Below, piece after piece: positions 9,767 to 18,293 of a stretch of 64,000 nucleotides of DNA (position 1 is its first letter; every line of letters begins with the position of its first letter). The position numbers and the translations under genes are program-made. The DNA comes from Nitrosomonadales bacterium (GTDB lineage: Bacteria > Pseudomonadota > Gammaproteobacteria > Burkholderiales > Gallionellaceae). The notes under the pieces are model-generated. The model was not told the DNA's origin, searched no databases, and saw only the letters and a program-made list of their open reading frames with translations. Where the stretch lies: positions 186,001-250,000 of the forward strand of contig JAHFQZ010000002.1 in NCBI GenBank assembly GCA_023259055.1. Direction: 5' to 3'.

Positions 9767-9784
9767 ATACTTAAAATTAAGTAT
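9767..9784. promoter_or_regulatory. Perfect palindrome between the two Pil-Chp sets
   Basis: The sequence ATACTTAAAATTAAGTAT has 8-base arms and a 2-base centre. It lies in an AT-rich 91-base gap between pilL and the second set, about 57 bases upstream of its first gene. It may be a regulator site or part of a promoter (TATACT overlaps its left edge). No matching -35 element is obvious. Confidence 0.4.
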
Positions 9785-9840
9785 TTAAAATAACGCATCT
9801 AAGAGAGATGAAATAGTGTTAGTCCAATACCAAAAATAAC

Positions 9841-10668
9841 ATGGCTGCTGCGCAAAAAGACATTTATTCGGTTGAAGTCATCGGTTTTTCACAAACCGAA
9901 CTGATGGCGTTGGCTAGCGTTTTTGAACTGTCTTCGCGTCGAGTGCCTAAATTTGTTAGGCACACCAAGGATGGCACACTACCGGATATTTTCTTGGTTG
10001 ATGCTAACGAAATGGATGCGGTCAGGCAGCTTATCGCACGCGATTCATCGGAACAAATCCCTGCAATCCTGATTGGCGATTCTAACCGCGGAACCCGTTG
10101 GCCAGTCCTGGCCCGCCCGATACGTTGGATGAAACTTTTCCAGGCTTTCGATGTGGCGATAGCTGCGCCACAAGCCGGGATACAAACGAAACCAGCCGAC
10201 ACTTCAATACCAGCCAAGCCAGCTTCAATCCCGGCAGGCGCAGCCACGATACAAGTGAGCACATCAGCGCTTGGCCCAGGCACCCCCGCGAAACCAGAAG
10301 CTGACTGGGTGCTTGTTGTAGATGACAACCAAACGGTGCGCGAGTTTATGAAAAGTAAACTGGCAGCGTTTAATTTTAACGTTGATTATGCGGAAAGCGG
10401 CGAGCAAGCCATTGGCTTTACAGGCCAGAAGCATTACGCCTGTATATTTCTTGATGTTGTTATGCCGGGCATTGACGGGTATCAGGTATGCAAATTGATC
10501 AAATCCAATAGATCAGCCAAGAAAACGGCTGTTGTCATGCTTACCAGCAAGGATTCACCATTCGACAAAATCCGTGGCAGCATGTCAGGCTGCGATGCAT
10601 ACCTTACCAAGCCAGTGGACGAAGAAAAGTTGCTGGAAACCATAGCCAAATACGTACCAACCAGTTAA
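9841..10668 (+). CDS. Response regulator with an N-terminal degenerate receiver and a C-terminal PilG-like receiver
   Basis: First gene of the second Pil-Chp-like set, 275 residues. The C-terminal half (about 155-275) is a canonical receiver: LVVDDNQTV, phosphoacceptor Asp in FLDVVMPGIDG, LTSKDSPFDKIRG and TKPVDEE, closest in style to PilG. The N-terminal 95 residues have receiver-like strands (VEVIGFS, PDIFLVDAN, IPAILIGDS, ARPIRW) but lack the N-terminal acidic pair and have Arg in place of the conserved Lys, so this looks like a pseudo-receiver. A Pro/Ala/Thr-rich linker (about 112-150) joins the halves. There is no DNA-binding output. Function is inferred from the set it belongs to; no gene symbol is justified. 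Confidence 0.75.
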   Translation: MAAAQKDIYSVEVIGFSQTELMALASVFELSSRRVPKFVRHTKDGTLPDIFLVDANEMDAVRQLIARDSSEQIPAILIGDSNRGTRWPVLARPIRWMKLFQAFDVAIAAPQAGIQTKPADTSIPAKPASIPAGAATIQVSTSALGPGTPAKPEADWVLVVDDNQTVREFMKSKLAAFNFNVDYAESGEQAIGFTGQKHYACIFLDVVMPGIDGYQVCKLIKSNRSAKKTAVVMLTSKDSPFDKIRGSMSGCDAYLTKPVDEEKLLETIAKYVPTS

Positions 10669-10684
10669 CCAAACAAGAGAAAAC

Positions 10685-11047
10685 ATGACAGTTCGCAAGG
10701 TTTTATGCGTCGACGATTCCGCTGCTGAACTCGGCATGATTAGACAAATCGTGTTGAATGCGAATCTTAATGTTGTCTCCGCTTCTAATGGCAGGGACGC
10801 CATTCTGCTTGCTAAAAGCGAGATGCCCGATCTGATTTTCCTCGATATCGTGATGTCGGATATGGATGGCTTTGCCGTGATGCGAGAATTGCATAAGGAT
10901 CCGGCAACGAAAGAAATCCCCGTTGTTTTTGTCTCCAGTAAAAGCCAAAAAGCCGATCTGGCATGGGCCAAATTACAGGGAGCCAAAGGGTTCGTGCCAA
11001 AGCCGGTAAGCGAGGAAGCTATATTGGATGAAATCAGGAAGTACTAA
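10685..11047 (+). CDS. PilH-like single-domain response regulator, second set
   Basis: CheY-like protein of 120 residues. It has LCVDDSAAELG near the N-terminus, phosphoacceptor Asp in FLDIVMSDMDG (about residue 58), Ser in VFVSSKSQKAD and Lys in FVPKPVSEE. Position 2 of the set and the SQKADLAWAKLQGAKGF segment make it the counterpart of PilH. It starts 16 bases after the preceding regulator, with a GAGAAA ribosome-binding region. Unlike first-set PilH, the loop after the phospho-Asp is SDMDG rather than PGMNG. Confidence 0.78.
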   Translation: MTVRKVLCVDDSAAELGMIRQIVLNANLNVVSASNGRDAILLAKSEMPDLIFLDIVMSDMDGFAVMRELHKDPATKEIPVVFVSSKSQKADLAWAKLQGAKGFVPKPVSEEAILDEIRKY

Positions 11048-11167
11048 TAATTATAGGCGTGAATATAAAAAATAATAGGGGCGTCAATGAAAATATGCAA
11101 AGCACCATGGGTTGAGGACATTGTCGCCGGTTTGGTCCGCATCGAATAGCCAGGCAATTTCCGGGAA

Positions 11168-11791
11168 ATGAAGCAGATGAAGGGTGCAATTCAGAAAGCA
11201 GATATTGATGCGCTAAGAGCGCAGATCGATGCCGAAATTGCATCTCGGCCCCAGATTAAGAGCTCTATTCAGACGATCGACATTGATGCCCTTAAGGCGC
11301 AAATCGATGCCGAAATTGCAGCACGCATGTTGATCGAGGCTGATTATGCACGGTACATTCACCGCCGTGGTTTCCTTGTTGGCGATCTAAGGCTGCTCGT
11401 GAATCTGGATGCGACGAGTGAAGTGGTAGAGATGCCACCGCTGTTCCGTTTGCCAGGTGCGCCTACCGGGATCAAAGGCCTTACCAATCGCCATGGGCGG
11501 GTGGTGCCAGTGATGGACTTGTCTGTCTTATTCGGCCATCAGCATGACATTACATCAAAAGTGTGGCTGCTCGTGTGCGGGCGCGGTGATGATGCAGTCG
11601 GCCTTGTTGTTGATAGCTTGCCGGAACGCAAGAAGTATGCTGCGGATGATGAGGTTAACCTTTCGGATATCAAACACCCGATTGCATCTTATGCCAAGGC
11701 AGCTTATCGGGAGGGACCAGATACCTGGATTGATCTTGATACTGAGGCATTATTTACTTCGGTTTTTAAGGTCGAGCCATCCCACGTTTGA
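11168..11791 (+). CDS. CheW-like adaptor with a repeated coiled N-terminal extension, second set
   Basis: Counterpart of PilI, 207 residues. Residues about 60-200 form a CheW domain (IKGLTNRHGRVVPVMDLSVLFG, then VWLLVCGRGDDAVGLVVDSL). Residues 8-59 consist of two 26-residue units based on DIDALxAQIDAEIA, predicted helical and amphipathic. The chosen ATG has GGGAA just upstream; another ATG lies three codons later. Directly upstream and in the same frame is a 20-codon ORF starting at 11087 that ends in TAG at 11147, so the protein may once have been longer. It probably couples the MCP at 11830 to the kinase at 13729. Confidence 0.8.
   Translation: MKQMKGAIQKADIDALRAQIDAEIASRPQIKSSIQTIDIDALKAQIDAEIAARMLIEADYARYIHRRGFLVGDLRLLVNLDATSEVVEMPPLFRLPGAPTGIKGLTNRHGRVVPVMDLSVLFGHQHDITSKVWLLVCGRGDDAVGLVVDSLPERKKYAADDEVNLSDIKHPIASYAKAAYREGPDTWIDLDTEALFTSVFKVEPSHV
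11189..11344 (+). repeat. Two tandem 78-bp repeats in the N-terminus of the CheW-like gene
   Basis: Two adjacent units of 26 codons (11189-11266 and 11267-11344) encode near-identical DIDALxAQIDAEIA segments. DNA identity is high but with several synonymous changes, so the duplication is older than the one in pilL. Confidence 0.75.
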
Positions 11792-11829
11792 TACTTATGA
11801 GAGTTCTGATTGGTGTTTAGGAGAAAGTA

Positions 11830-13698
11830 ATGTTTGCAACCATTCGCGCCAAAATAATTGGCTTTAGTTTCCTCTCATTGTTGTTCATCTTGCTGGTGAG
11901 CATGGTAGGCAATTACGGAAAATCCGAGTTGATCCGCGCTACCGCTTATTCGCAGGGTAATATTTTTGCGATCAACACCAATATGCAGGTAAATATGGCG
12001 CACGACGAGGTGCGAGCCGATGTGCTGCAAATCCTGCACGAGGCCAAAACAGGCGATACGGCGGCCTATAAAGAAGCATCAAAGAATTTGAATGAACATC
12101 TCAAGGGTTTAAGCGCCAACTCCTCCAGACTCTTGGCAGCAACAGTGCTATCCGAAAAAACCAGGCAGGCGGTTTCTACCGTTCGAGCAGATGTGGATGG
12201 TTTCGCAAAATCTGCGCAAAGTATTGCAGAGCTTGCACCAGTCGACACAATCGGAGCCGAGGCGCGGTTTGCTGAATTCAACGAAAAGTACAAGAAGTTG
12301 AAGGCTAGCCAGTCGACGGTAAATAATCAGATTGCAACTGATATGGAGGTATCGCGCCAGGCCGTCGACGCGGCTTCGATGGGTGCAACCAATACAGCAG
12401 TTGCAGTTGTGGCAGCTGCGCTTACTCTGGTTGCGTTATTCGCTTACTACATTTTTCAGGGCATCATGAATCCGCTCAACCAGCTGCGGCAGGCAATCGG
12501 AAAAATCGAGGGAGGCGCCTTTGATGTGCGCGTGAAGCTGCGCACACAGGATGAGCTGAGTTCAATAGGACGAGCTTTTGACAAGCTGCTGGATGAACGT
12601 GTCTCTCTGCAAAAAACAACAGCAGCTGACAATGAGCGCCTCAATAACTCCGTGATCGGTTTATTTTCCGCTATGGGAGCTCTGGCGCAAAAAGACTTGA
12701 CGGTACGTGCGCCTGTGACCGATGACATTATCGGTACCTTGGGTGATGCCATCAATCAGCTGACCGACGTCACGGCGACCGTGCTGCACCACGTGACCAA
12801 GATAGCCGGTGTCGTGGAGGCTGCCTCCGAACGCATGAAGCAGCAGTCGGACGTGGTGAATGAAATGGCGAAAGAGGAAGATGTTATCGTTGTAAGGTTA
12901 ATTTCGAATCTGGAAACGGCTATGGCATCGATTGGTGAAGTAGCCATATTTGCCCGTGACTCAAACCGTGCGGCAGCAGAAGCCACCAAGTCCACCGAAA
13001 GCGCAATGGAAACTGTGCAGGCAACGTTAGTCGGGATGAACGCGATCCGCGAGACCATTTCAGAAATGGAAAAACGCATCAAGCGTCTCGGGGAACGTTC
13101 CCAGGAAATTTCGCAGATCGTTAATCTGATCAACACCATTTCTGAGCGTACCCATGTGCTTTCGTTGAACGCCGCGATGCAGGCCGCCATGGCGGGCGAA
13201 GCGGGGCGAGGCTTCGCGGTGGTGGCGGAAGAGGTGCAGCGCTTGGCCGAGAATTCACGCCAAGCGACCGGACAGATCGCGAATCTGGTGCAGAACATCC
13301 AGGTTGAAACGAACGATACCATTGCAACAGTAAATAAAACCATTGAACAGGTGGTTAATGAATCTGAATTGGCGCATAACGCGGGCGAGAGGATGCGCGA
13401 AACCCATGAGGCAACAGCACGACTGGTAAGGCTGGTGGCAACGATTGCCACCAGCTCTGCAGAGCAGACCAAGATAGCCGCTGTTTTGCGCACGGCTGCA
13501 GACGAAATCGCACAATTCACTGAAAAAACAGCAGAGCAGCTGGTCGCACAAAATCAGAGTGCTGCCAGCCTTGTGTCAGCTTCGCAAAAATTGGTGGGCG
13601 CGATATCGGTGTTTAAACTGCCGTCGGCAGAACCGTCGACGGTAGATGACGCAGAATCAATAGGTGACGAAACACAAATTTTTGCCCAGTTCAGATGA
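11830..13698 (+). CDS. Methyl-accepting chemotaxis protein of the second Pil-Chp-like set
   Basis: Transmembrane receptor of 622 residues: TM1 at about 9-27, a periplasmic helical sensor of about 155 residues without recognised ligand motif, TM2 at about 187-210, HAMP ([16 protein letters not shown]), and a signalling domain whose tip is [20 protein letters not shown] followed by [18 protein letters not shown]. It resembles PilJ in the cytoplasmic half ([16 protein letters not shown] versus [15 protein letters not shown]) but has a shorter and unrelated sensor. There is no CheR-tether pentapeptide. It starts 38 bases after the CheW-like gene, with AGGAGAAA before the ATG. Confidence 0.87.
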   Translation: MFATIRAKIIGFSFLSLLFILLVSMVGNYGKSELIRATAYSQGNIFAINTNMQVNMAHDEVRADVLQILHEAKTGDTAAYKEASKNLNEHLKGLSANSSRLLAATVLSEKTRQAVSTVRADVDGFAKSAQSIAELAPVDTIGAEARFAEFNEKYKKLKASQSTVNNQIATDMEVSRQAVDAASMGATNTAVAVVAAALTLVALFAYYIFQGIMNPLNQLRQAIGKIEGGAFDVRVKLRTQDELSSIGRAFDKLLDERVSLQKTTAADNERLNNSVIGLFSAMGALAQKDLTVRAPVTDDIIGTLGDAINQLTDVTATVLHHVTKIAGVVEAASERMKQQSDVVNEMAKEEDVIVVRLISNLETAMASIGEVAIFARDSNRAAAEATKSTESAMETVQATLVGMNAIRETISEMEKRIKRLGERSQEISQIVNLINTISERTHVLSLNAAMQAAMAGEAGRGFAVVAEEVQRLAENSRQATGQIANLVQNIQVETNDTIATVNKTIEQVVNESELAHNAGERMRETHEATARLVRLVATIATSSAEQTKIAAVLRTAADEIAQFTEKTAEQLVAQNQSAASLVSASQKLVGAISVFKLPSAEPSTVDDAESIGDETQIFAQFR

Positions 13699-13728
13699 TC
13701 GGCACATGAGCGTGTAATCCAGATCATT

Positions 13729-16605
13729 ATGCCAATCGAAGCGCTCGCCCCCTTTTTTTCCGAGATGCGCAAGGAACTTGCGCAAACCGTCCCTGACTTC
13801 GAGAGATGGGCCGGCACATTGGGTACTGCCGCCAGCGGAGATCCTTTGCTGATGGAGGCAATGGAAGATTATGCGTCTCAATTGGAGCGCATCGGTCAAA
13901 CGGCAGAGCTGATAGGCATGACCGGACTGAATTCATGGTGTAATTCGCTCAACGGGATACTGCCTGCGATCACCTTCATGGAAGGCGATGCGCGCTTTCA
14001 AGCCTGCAAGCAACTGGTTTCCTGGCCTGTCTTGGTGGACCGGTATTTGCAGGAGCCGGCCAACTTCGAAGCATCAATGGCGCTTGCCGAATATTTATCT
14101 TCACCCAGCTTTGCGCAGCCATTCGACGAAAATGCCAGCCTCAGTCTGATTGAGTCTCTGACCACCCCACCCGTTGTGCCTGAAGAGCTGATGGCGCAGC
14201 TTAAAGAGGCGGAAGCGCCTGTAAGCGTGAGCATCGAGGACACATCGCTGGTAGTGCCGGAAAATGCCGACAGGGATGTCTATAGTGCATTTCTTGACGA
14301 AGCGCCGGGCAACGTGGAGCAATTTTCGGCGCTGACTTCCAGGATTGCTGCAGGCCATGCGGATATCAACGACATGCGTAGCGCCAAGCGAATAGCGCAT
14401 TCGTTCAAGGGCGCGGCCAATATTGTGGGTATCCGTGGCATTGCCGCACTCGGGCACCATACCGAAGATGTGCTTGAGTATTTTGAAAAGAACCCTGTAA
14501 AACCCCCGCGTGCACTTGGACGATCGCTGGTTGCCGCAAGCGATTGTCTTGCGCAAATGGTGAGTTATCTGCGTGGCGACGAAAGTGCGCCGGAGAACGC
14601 GTTCGAGGTGCTGAATGAAATTGTTTCATGGGCAAACAAGGTCAAATCGGGTGAAATCGCGAACATGGCAGACGACGCGAGCGTGGAGGTTGTGCTGCCC
14701 CCGCACGGTGTTAAGCGGCCCGATGTACCACCAGCGCCTGCAGCAGAAATCGAGCAGCAGGCAACTTTACGGGTTCCTGTTAGTACTGTGGATGAATTAT
14801 TTCGCCTGGTTGGCGAGATGACAACGTTGATAGCACGTCTTGAATCGCAAGTAGCCAACGTAACCTCCCGTGCCAAGGCATTGATCGAGCATAATCTCGT
14901 GGTTCAGCAACGGGTAATTGATATCGAAAAGCTGGTGATGGTGCGCGGCCTGTCGCTTAACCGGCCTGATGCCGCAGAAGATGCCTCTTTCGATCCGCTG
15001 GAAATGGATCGCTACACTGAATTGCATGGCGTGACTCGCTCGCTCGTGGAGGTTACCGCAGATGCACGCGCAATGACAGACAACCTTGATGCCAGCGTAT
15101 CGGGTCTGCGTGGCGAAGTATCACAGCAGGCCAACATAAACAAGGAGCTGCAGTACCAGGTCGTCGCAACCCGCCTGGCGCCGGTCAATGTGCTAAGTGC
15201 CCGCCTGATGCGCAATGTGCGCCAGACTTGCCAGCAAACCGGCAAGCAGGCCGAGCTTGTTATTGTGGGTGGCGAAATTGAGGTGGACGGAGATGTGCTT
15301 AACAAGCTGGCAGATCCATTGCTCCATTTGCTGCGCAACGCAGTTGACCATGGTATCGAACTTCCTGAAGACAGGATTGCTGCGGGCAAACAAGCTGAAG
15401 GCAGGATTGACCTGGAATTTTCACGGCAGGGATCGGGTATCGTCGTTACTATCCGTGATGACGGCAAGGGGCTTGATTACGCGCGTATTCGTAAAAAAGC
15501 AATTGAACAAAACCTGATCAATGCAGAGCAGCAGTTGACACATCCTGAGCTGGCACGATTAGTGTTGCTGCCGGGATTCTCAACGCGCGATCAGGTAAGC
15601 GAAATATCCGGGCGCGGTGTCGGTATGGATGTGGTGGCCTCGCGCTTGGCAAACATCAAGGGAACGGTTGAGCTCAGTTCTATACCTGGTCACGGCTGTG
15701 AAATTGTGTTGCGCTTCCAGGCTTCGCTAGTCACGCAGCACACATTGCTGGTAGAGGCTGGAAAACAGATTTTTGCCATCCCGATCCACTATATCAAGGA
15801 AGCTTTTCCGGCTGGCTTTGGCAAGATAAGTTTGTCCGGCGGCGACGAGTGGCAATTAGGCGAGTGGCAATTCACCATACGCGATGTAAGTTTTCCTATC
15901 CATGATTTAGCGCCTCTTACCGGCTACCCTTCGCTTCCGCCAAGCGTGGAACGTTATACGGCGATGCCGAAGGTGCTGATTTACACAATGGAAGGCGTGG
16001 TAGCTGTGCTGGTGGATCAGCTACTCGATAGCCGGAGCGTGATGGTGAAGAATATGGGGAAATATCTACCTCGCGTGCATGGCGTTTCAGGCGTGACATT
16101 ATTGGGCGATGGCACAGTGGTGCCATTGATTAATGTTCCGGAATTGTTGGCAGCGCCAATCGCTGTTACTGCCGCAGCGGCGGAGTTGGCTGCTACTGCA
16201 CGCCAACGTACACGGCGGATACTTGTTGTGGACGATTCACTGTCAGTCCGCAAGGGGCTGGTACAGTTGCTTCAGGATGCAGGTTTTGAGGTCAAAGGCG
16301 CGGGTGATGGCATGGACGCAATTCGGGTGATGGAAAACTTTAAGCCGCATCTGGTTTGTACAGACATGGAAATGCCAAACATGAACGGGCTTGAGCTTAC
16401 CCAGCATCTTCGCCTGGGAGAAGCCACGCGGCATCTGCCTGTCATCATGATTACTTCGCGTTCGATGGAAAAACATCGTCAGCAGGCGATAAGTGCCGGA
16501 GTTGATGTATATTTGACCAAGCCCTACACCGATGCAGACTTGCTCAAACATGTCCAGAGTGCCATGCAGGCAAGCTCCTCAAATGCAATGGCAGCGCCAG
16601 CTTGA
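13729..16605 (+). CDS. Hybrid CheA-type kinase of the second Pil-Chp-like set
   Basis: Kinase of 958 residues, half the size of PilL. The order is: N-terminal helical region with a degenerate Hpt-like segment (IGQTAELIGMTGLNSW); one intact Hpt with His224 in IAHSFKGAANIVG; dimerisation helices; HATPase (LLRNAVDHGIELPEDR near 532, GRGVGMDVV); CheW-like domain (about 665-800); and C-terminal receiver (LVVDDSLSVRKG, acceptor Asp in CTDMEMPNMNG, MITSRSMEKHR, TKPYTDAD). All catalytic elements look present. It follows the MCP by 30 bases and ends the second set. A slimmed paralogue of PilL/ChpA is the simplest reading; the output is unknown. Confidence 0.88.
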   Translation: MPIEALAPFFSEMRKELAQTVPDFERWAGTLGTAASGDPLLMEAMEDYASQLERIGQTAELIGMTGLNSWCNSLNGILPAITFMEGDARFQACKQLVSWPVLVDRYLQEPANFEASMALAEYLSSPSFAQPFDENASLSLIESLTTPPVVPEELMAQLKEAEAPVSVSIEDTSLVVPENADRDVYSAFLDEAPGNVEQFSALTSRIAAGHADINDMRSAKRIAHSFKGAANIVGIRGIAALGHHTEDVLEYFEKNPVKPPRALGRSLVAASDCLAQMVSYLRGDESAPENAFEVLNEIVSWANKVKSGEIANMADDASVEVVLPPHGVKRPDVPPAPAAEIEQQATLRVPVSTVDELFRLVGEMTTLIARLESQVANVTSRAKALIEHNLVVQQRVIDIEKLVMVRGLSLNRPDAAEDASFDPLEMDRYTELHGVTRSLVEVTADARAMTDNLDASVSGLRGEVSQQANINKELQYQVVATRLAPVNVLSARLMRNVRQTCQQTGKQAELVIVGGEIEVDGDVLNKLADPLLHLLRNAVDHGIELPEDRIAAGKQAEGRIDLEFSRQGSGIVVTIRDDGKGLDYARIRKKAIEQNLINAEQQLTHPELARLVLLPGFSTRDQVSEISGRGVGMDVVASRLANIKGTVELSSIPGHGCEIVLRFQASLVTQHTLLVEAGKQIFAIPIHYIKEAFPAGFGKISLSGGDEWQLGEWQFTIRDVSFPIHDLAPLTGYPSLPPSVERYTAMPKVLIYTMEGVVAVLVDQLLDSRSVMVKNMGKYLPRVHGVSGVTLLGDGTVVPLINVPELLAAPIAVTAAAAELAATARQRTRRILVVDDSLSVRKGLVQLLQDAGFEVKGAGDGMDAIRVMENFKPHLVCTDMEMPNMNGLELTQHLRLGEATRHLPVIMITSRSMEKHRQQAISAGVDVYLTKPYTDADLLKHVQSAMQASSSNAMAAPA

Positions 16606-16869
16606 CCAGGCCGCGTATCATAAGAATGCATGGAGTAAAGCTCTCTCAAGGCCAAAACGGGCATGCCAAGTTGTTTTGTAAAGCATAATATTCAGCAAAT
16701 TTCTGCGTGGTGGAAAAGCAAAAGGACAGCTGCGGATGCGGGAAATATACGGTTGTAGCGCGTTGTGGCACAATCCTAAACGCGGTAATATCAACCTTTG
16801 TCGTGTATATGCTCAAAATATGAGTCTTAGACATATTGAGACGAATACGGAATTCAGGGATTACTAATC

Positions 16870-17745
16870 ATGAAAAATATTACTCGCTTAGCCTTTATCG
16901 GTGCAATAGTGAGCGCTGTTCTGCTGGGCGCGAGCGCGCTGTATTTCGATACAGGGATTGCGTATTTTGCCGATGCGATGATATTTATAGCATTGCTGGT
17001 TTGTGTGATTTACTTGCGCAATCGAGCCGGAGAAAGCAAAAAAGCGACTGAAGGCGCAGATTCATCGGCACAAGGCGGGGAGCAGTTCATTCAAGAAAGC
17101 AGTGCATTCCATATGCAACTGGGCACCGAGATAGCTGAGCAGCTAAGCTCGGCACATACCGAGCTGGGCAACACCCAGGCTATACTCAGCGATGCGATAG
17201 GCAAGCTGGTCAGCAACTTTATTTTGATATCGGACGGGGTACGCGACCTTTCGGCGCATACCAACGGCTTCAGCAAGCAGATAAAAGAAGTTGTAGACAA
17301 GGTAAGTGGCTCTCTGGCCGTCGCAGAGCTCGCCATCAGCAACCTTGCGGCGGACGATAAGGCAAAAGCGATGGAATCCAATCAACATGTTCGCTCCATC
17401 ATGGCAGACCTTACAGCGTTTAATGAAGCTGTCGCCAGCAATGCTATCGAACTGAATCTCATCAGCACAAATGTCGAGCAGAATGTTCTGGTGGTGATTT
17501 CCACATTACAATTTCAGGATATGAGTTCGCAGCTGATCGAGCATGCCAGAATGCGCATGACGGCCTTACAGGAAGTTGCCAACGAAATGGGTAAGGGGGG
17601 GGTCGGTCCGAGTCAACAGGAATATCTGGAACGAATCGCCGCATATAATCGTTTGCTCGACAAACATGTCGTATCACTGGATAAACAAAAAGCCAATCCG
17701 GTTGCACAAAAAGATTTTGGCACGGGCGATATCGAATTGTTTTAA
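16870..17745 (+). CDS. Membrane-anchored protein with a CheZ-type D-x3-Q phosphatase motif
   Basis: This protein has 291 residues, with two hydrophobic helices near the N-terminus (about 5-25 and 28-48) and then a long helical cytoplasmic part. The segment LQFQDMSSQLIEHARMRM contains Asp217 and Gln221. This matches the catalytic D-x3-Q arrangement of CheZ (QDLTGQ in enteric CheZ) inside an amphipathic helix. No canonical cheZ is otherwise visible in the window, and the gene sits directly before cheY-cheA. A receptor-array-independent, membrane-tethered phosphatase for CheY or for the Pil-Chp receivers is a reasonable inference. It is not a known named gene to me. Overall similarity to CheZ outside the motif is not evident. 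Confidence 0.6.
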   Translation: MKNITRLAFIGAIVSAVLLGASALYFDTGIAYFADAMIFIALLVCVIYLRNRAGESKKATEGADSSAQGGEQFIQESSAFHMQLGTEIAEQLSSAHTELGNTQAILSDAIGKLVSNFILISDGVRDLSAHTNGFSKQIKEVVDKVSGSLAVAELAISNLAADDKAKAMESNQHVRSIMADLTAFNEAVASNAIELNLISTNVEQNVLVVISTLQFQDMSSQLIEHARMRMTALQEVANEMGKGGVGPSQQEYLERIAAYNRLLDKHVVSLDKQKANPVAQKDFGTGDIELF

Positions 17746-17780
17746 CCTGGATTTTAACGGGAAGCCAATTGCACTTTTCG

Positions 17781-17818
17781 GGTAATTAATGCAACTTGGC
17801 GCTTAACAAATAATTACC
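17781..17818. promoter_or_regulatory. Inverted repeat upstream of cheY
   Basis: GGTAATTA at 17781-17788 is matched by its exact complement TAATTACC at 17811-17818, with 22 bases between them, 28 bases before the cheY start. It could be a two-half-site operator or a weak hairpin in the cheY leader. There is no U-run, so a terminator is unlikely. Confidence 0.35.
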
Positions 17819-17846
17819 ACTTAACCACTTAACTGAGCGCGAAAAA

Positions 17847-18218
17847 ATGGCAAAAACTATTCTAGCTATTGACGATTCCACTTCCATTCGGCAGATGGTA
17901 GCTTTTACTCTTAAATCTGCTGGCTATTCCGTCATTGAAGCGGCAGACGGCCAGGAAGGTTTGGCCAAAGCCAATGCCAACGCCGGTGCCATTAATCTGG
18001 TTCTTACCGATCAGAATATGCCGGTTATGGATGGCTTGACCTTGATAAAAACACTGCGCGGCTTGCCGCAGTTCGTGACCATACCGATCCTGATGCTGAC
18101 CACCGAATCCAGCGATGCCATGAAAATGCAGGGCAAAGCGGCTGGTGCCACGGGCTGGCTGGTCAAGCCATTCGACCCGCATAAACTGCTGGAGGTTGTC
18201 AAAAAGGTGATTGGTTAG
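17847..18218 (+). CDS. cheY: Chemotaxis response regulator CheY
   Basis: Single receiver domain of 123 residues: LAIDDSTSIRQMV, acceptor Asp in LTDQNMPVMDG (about residue 55), LTTESSD and WLVKPFDPHKL. The TDQNMPVMDG and GATGWLVKPF segments are the usual ones of CheY proteins encoded with CheA/CheW/CheR/CheD/CheB. It should carry the signal from CheA to a motor or other output. No flagellar genes are in view. It leads the third signalling set, 75 bases before cheA. Confidence 0.9.
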   Translation: MAKTILAIDDSTSIRQMVAFTLKSAGYSVIEAADGQEGLAKANANAGAINLVLTDQNMPVMDGLTLIKTLRGLPQFVTIPILMLTTESSDAMKMQGKAAGATGWLVKPFDPHKLLEVVKKVIG

Positions 18219-18293
18219 GACCAACAGCGCCAGCCCGAATTCTGGCGTCACCAAAGCAAGAATTTTCCGCGTCGTATTTCCAGAAAGAAGCCA

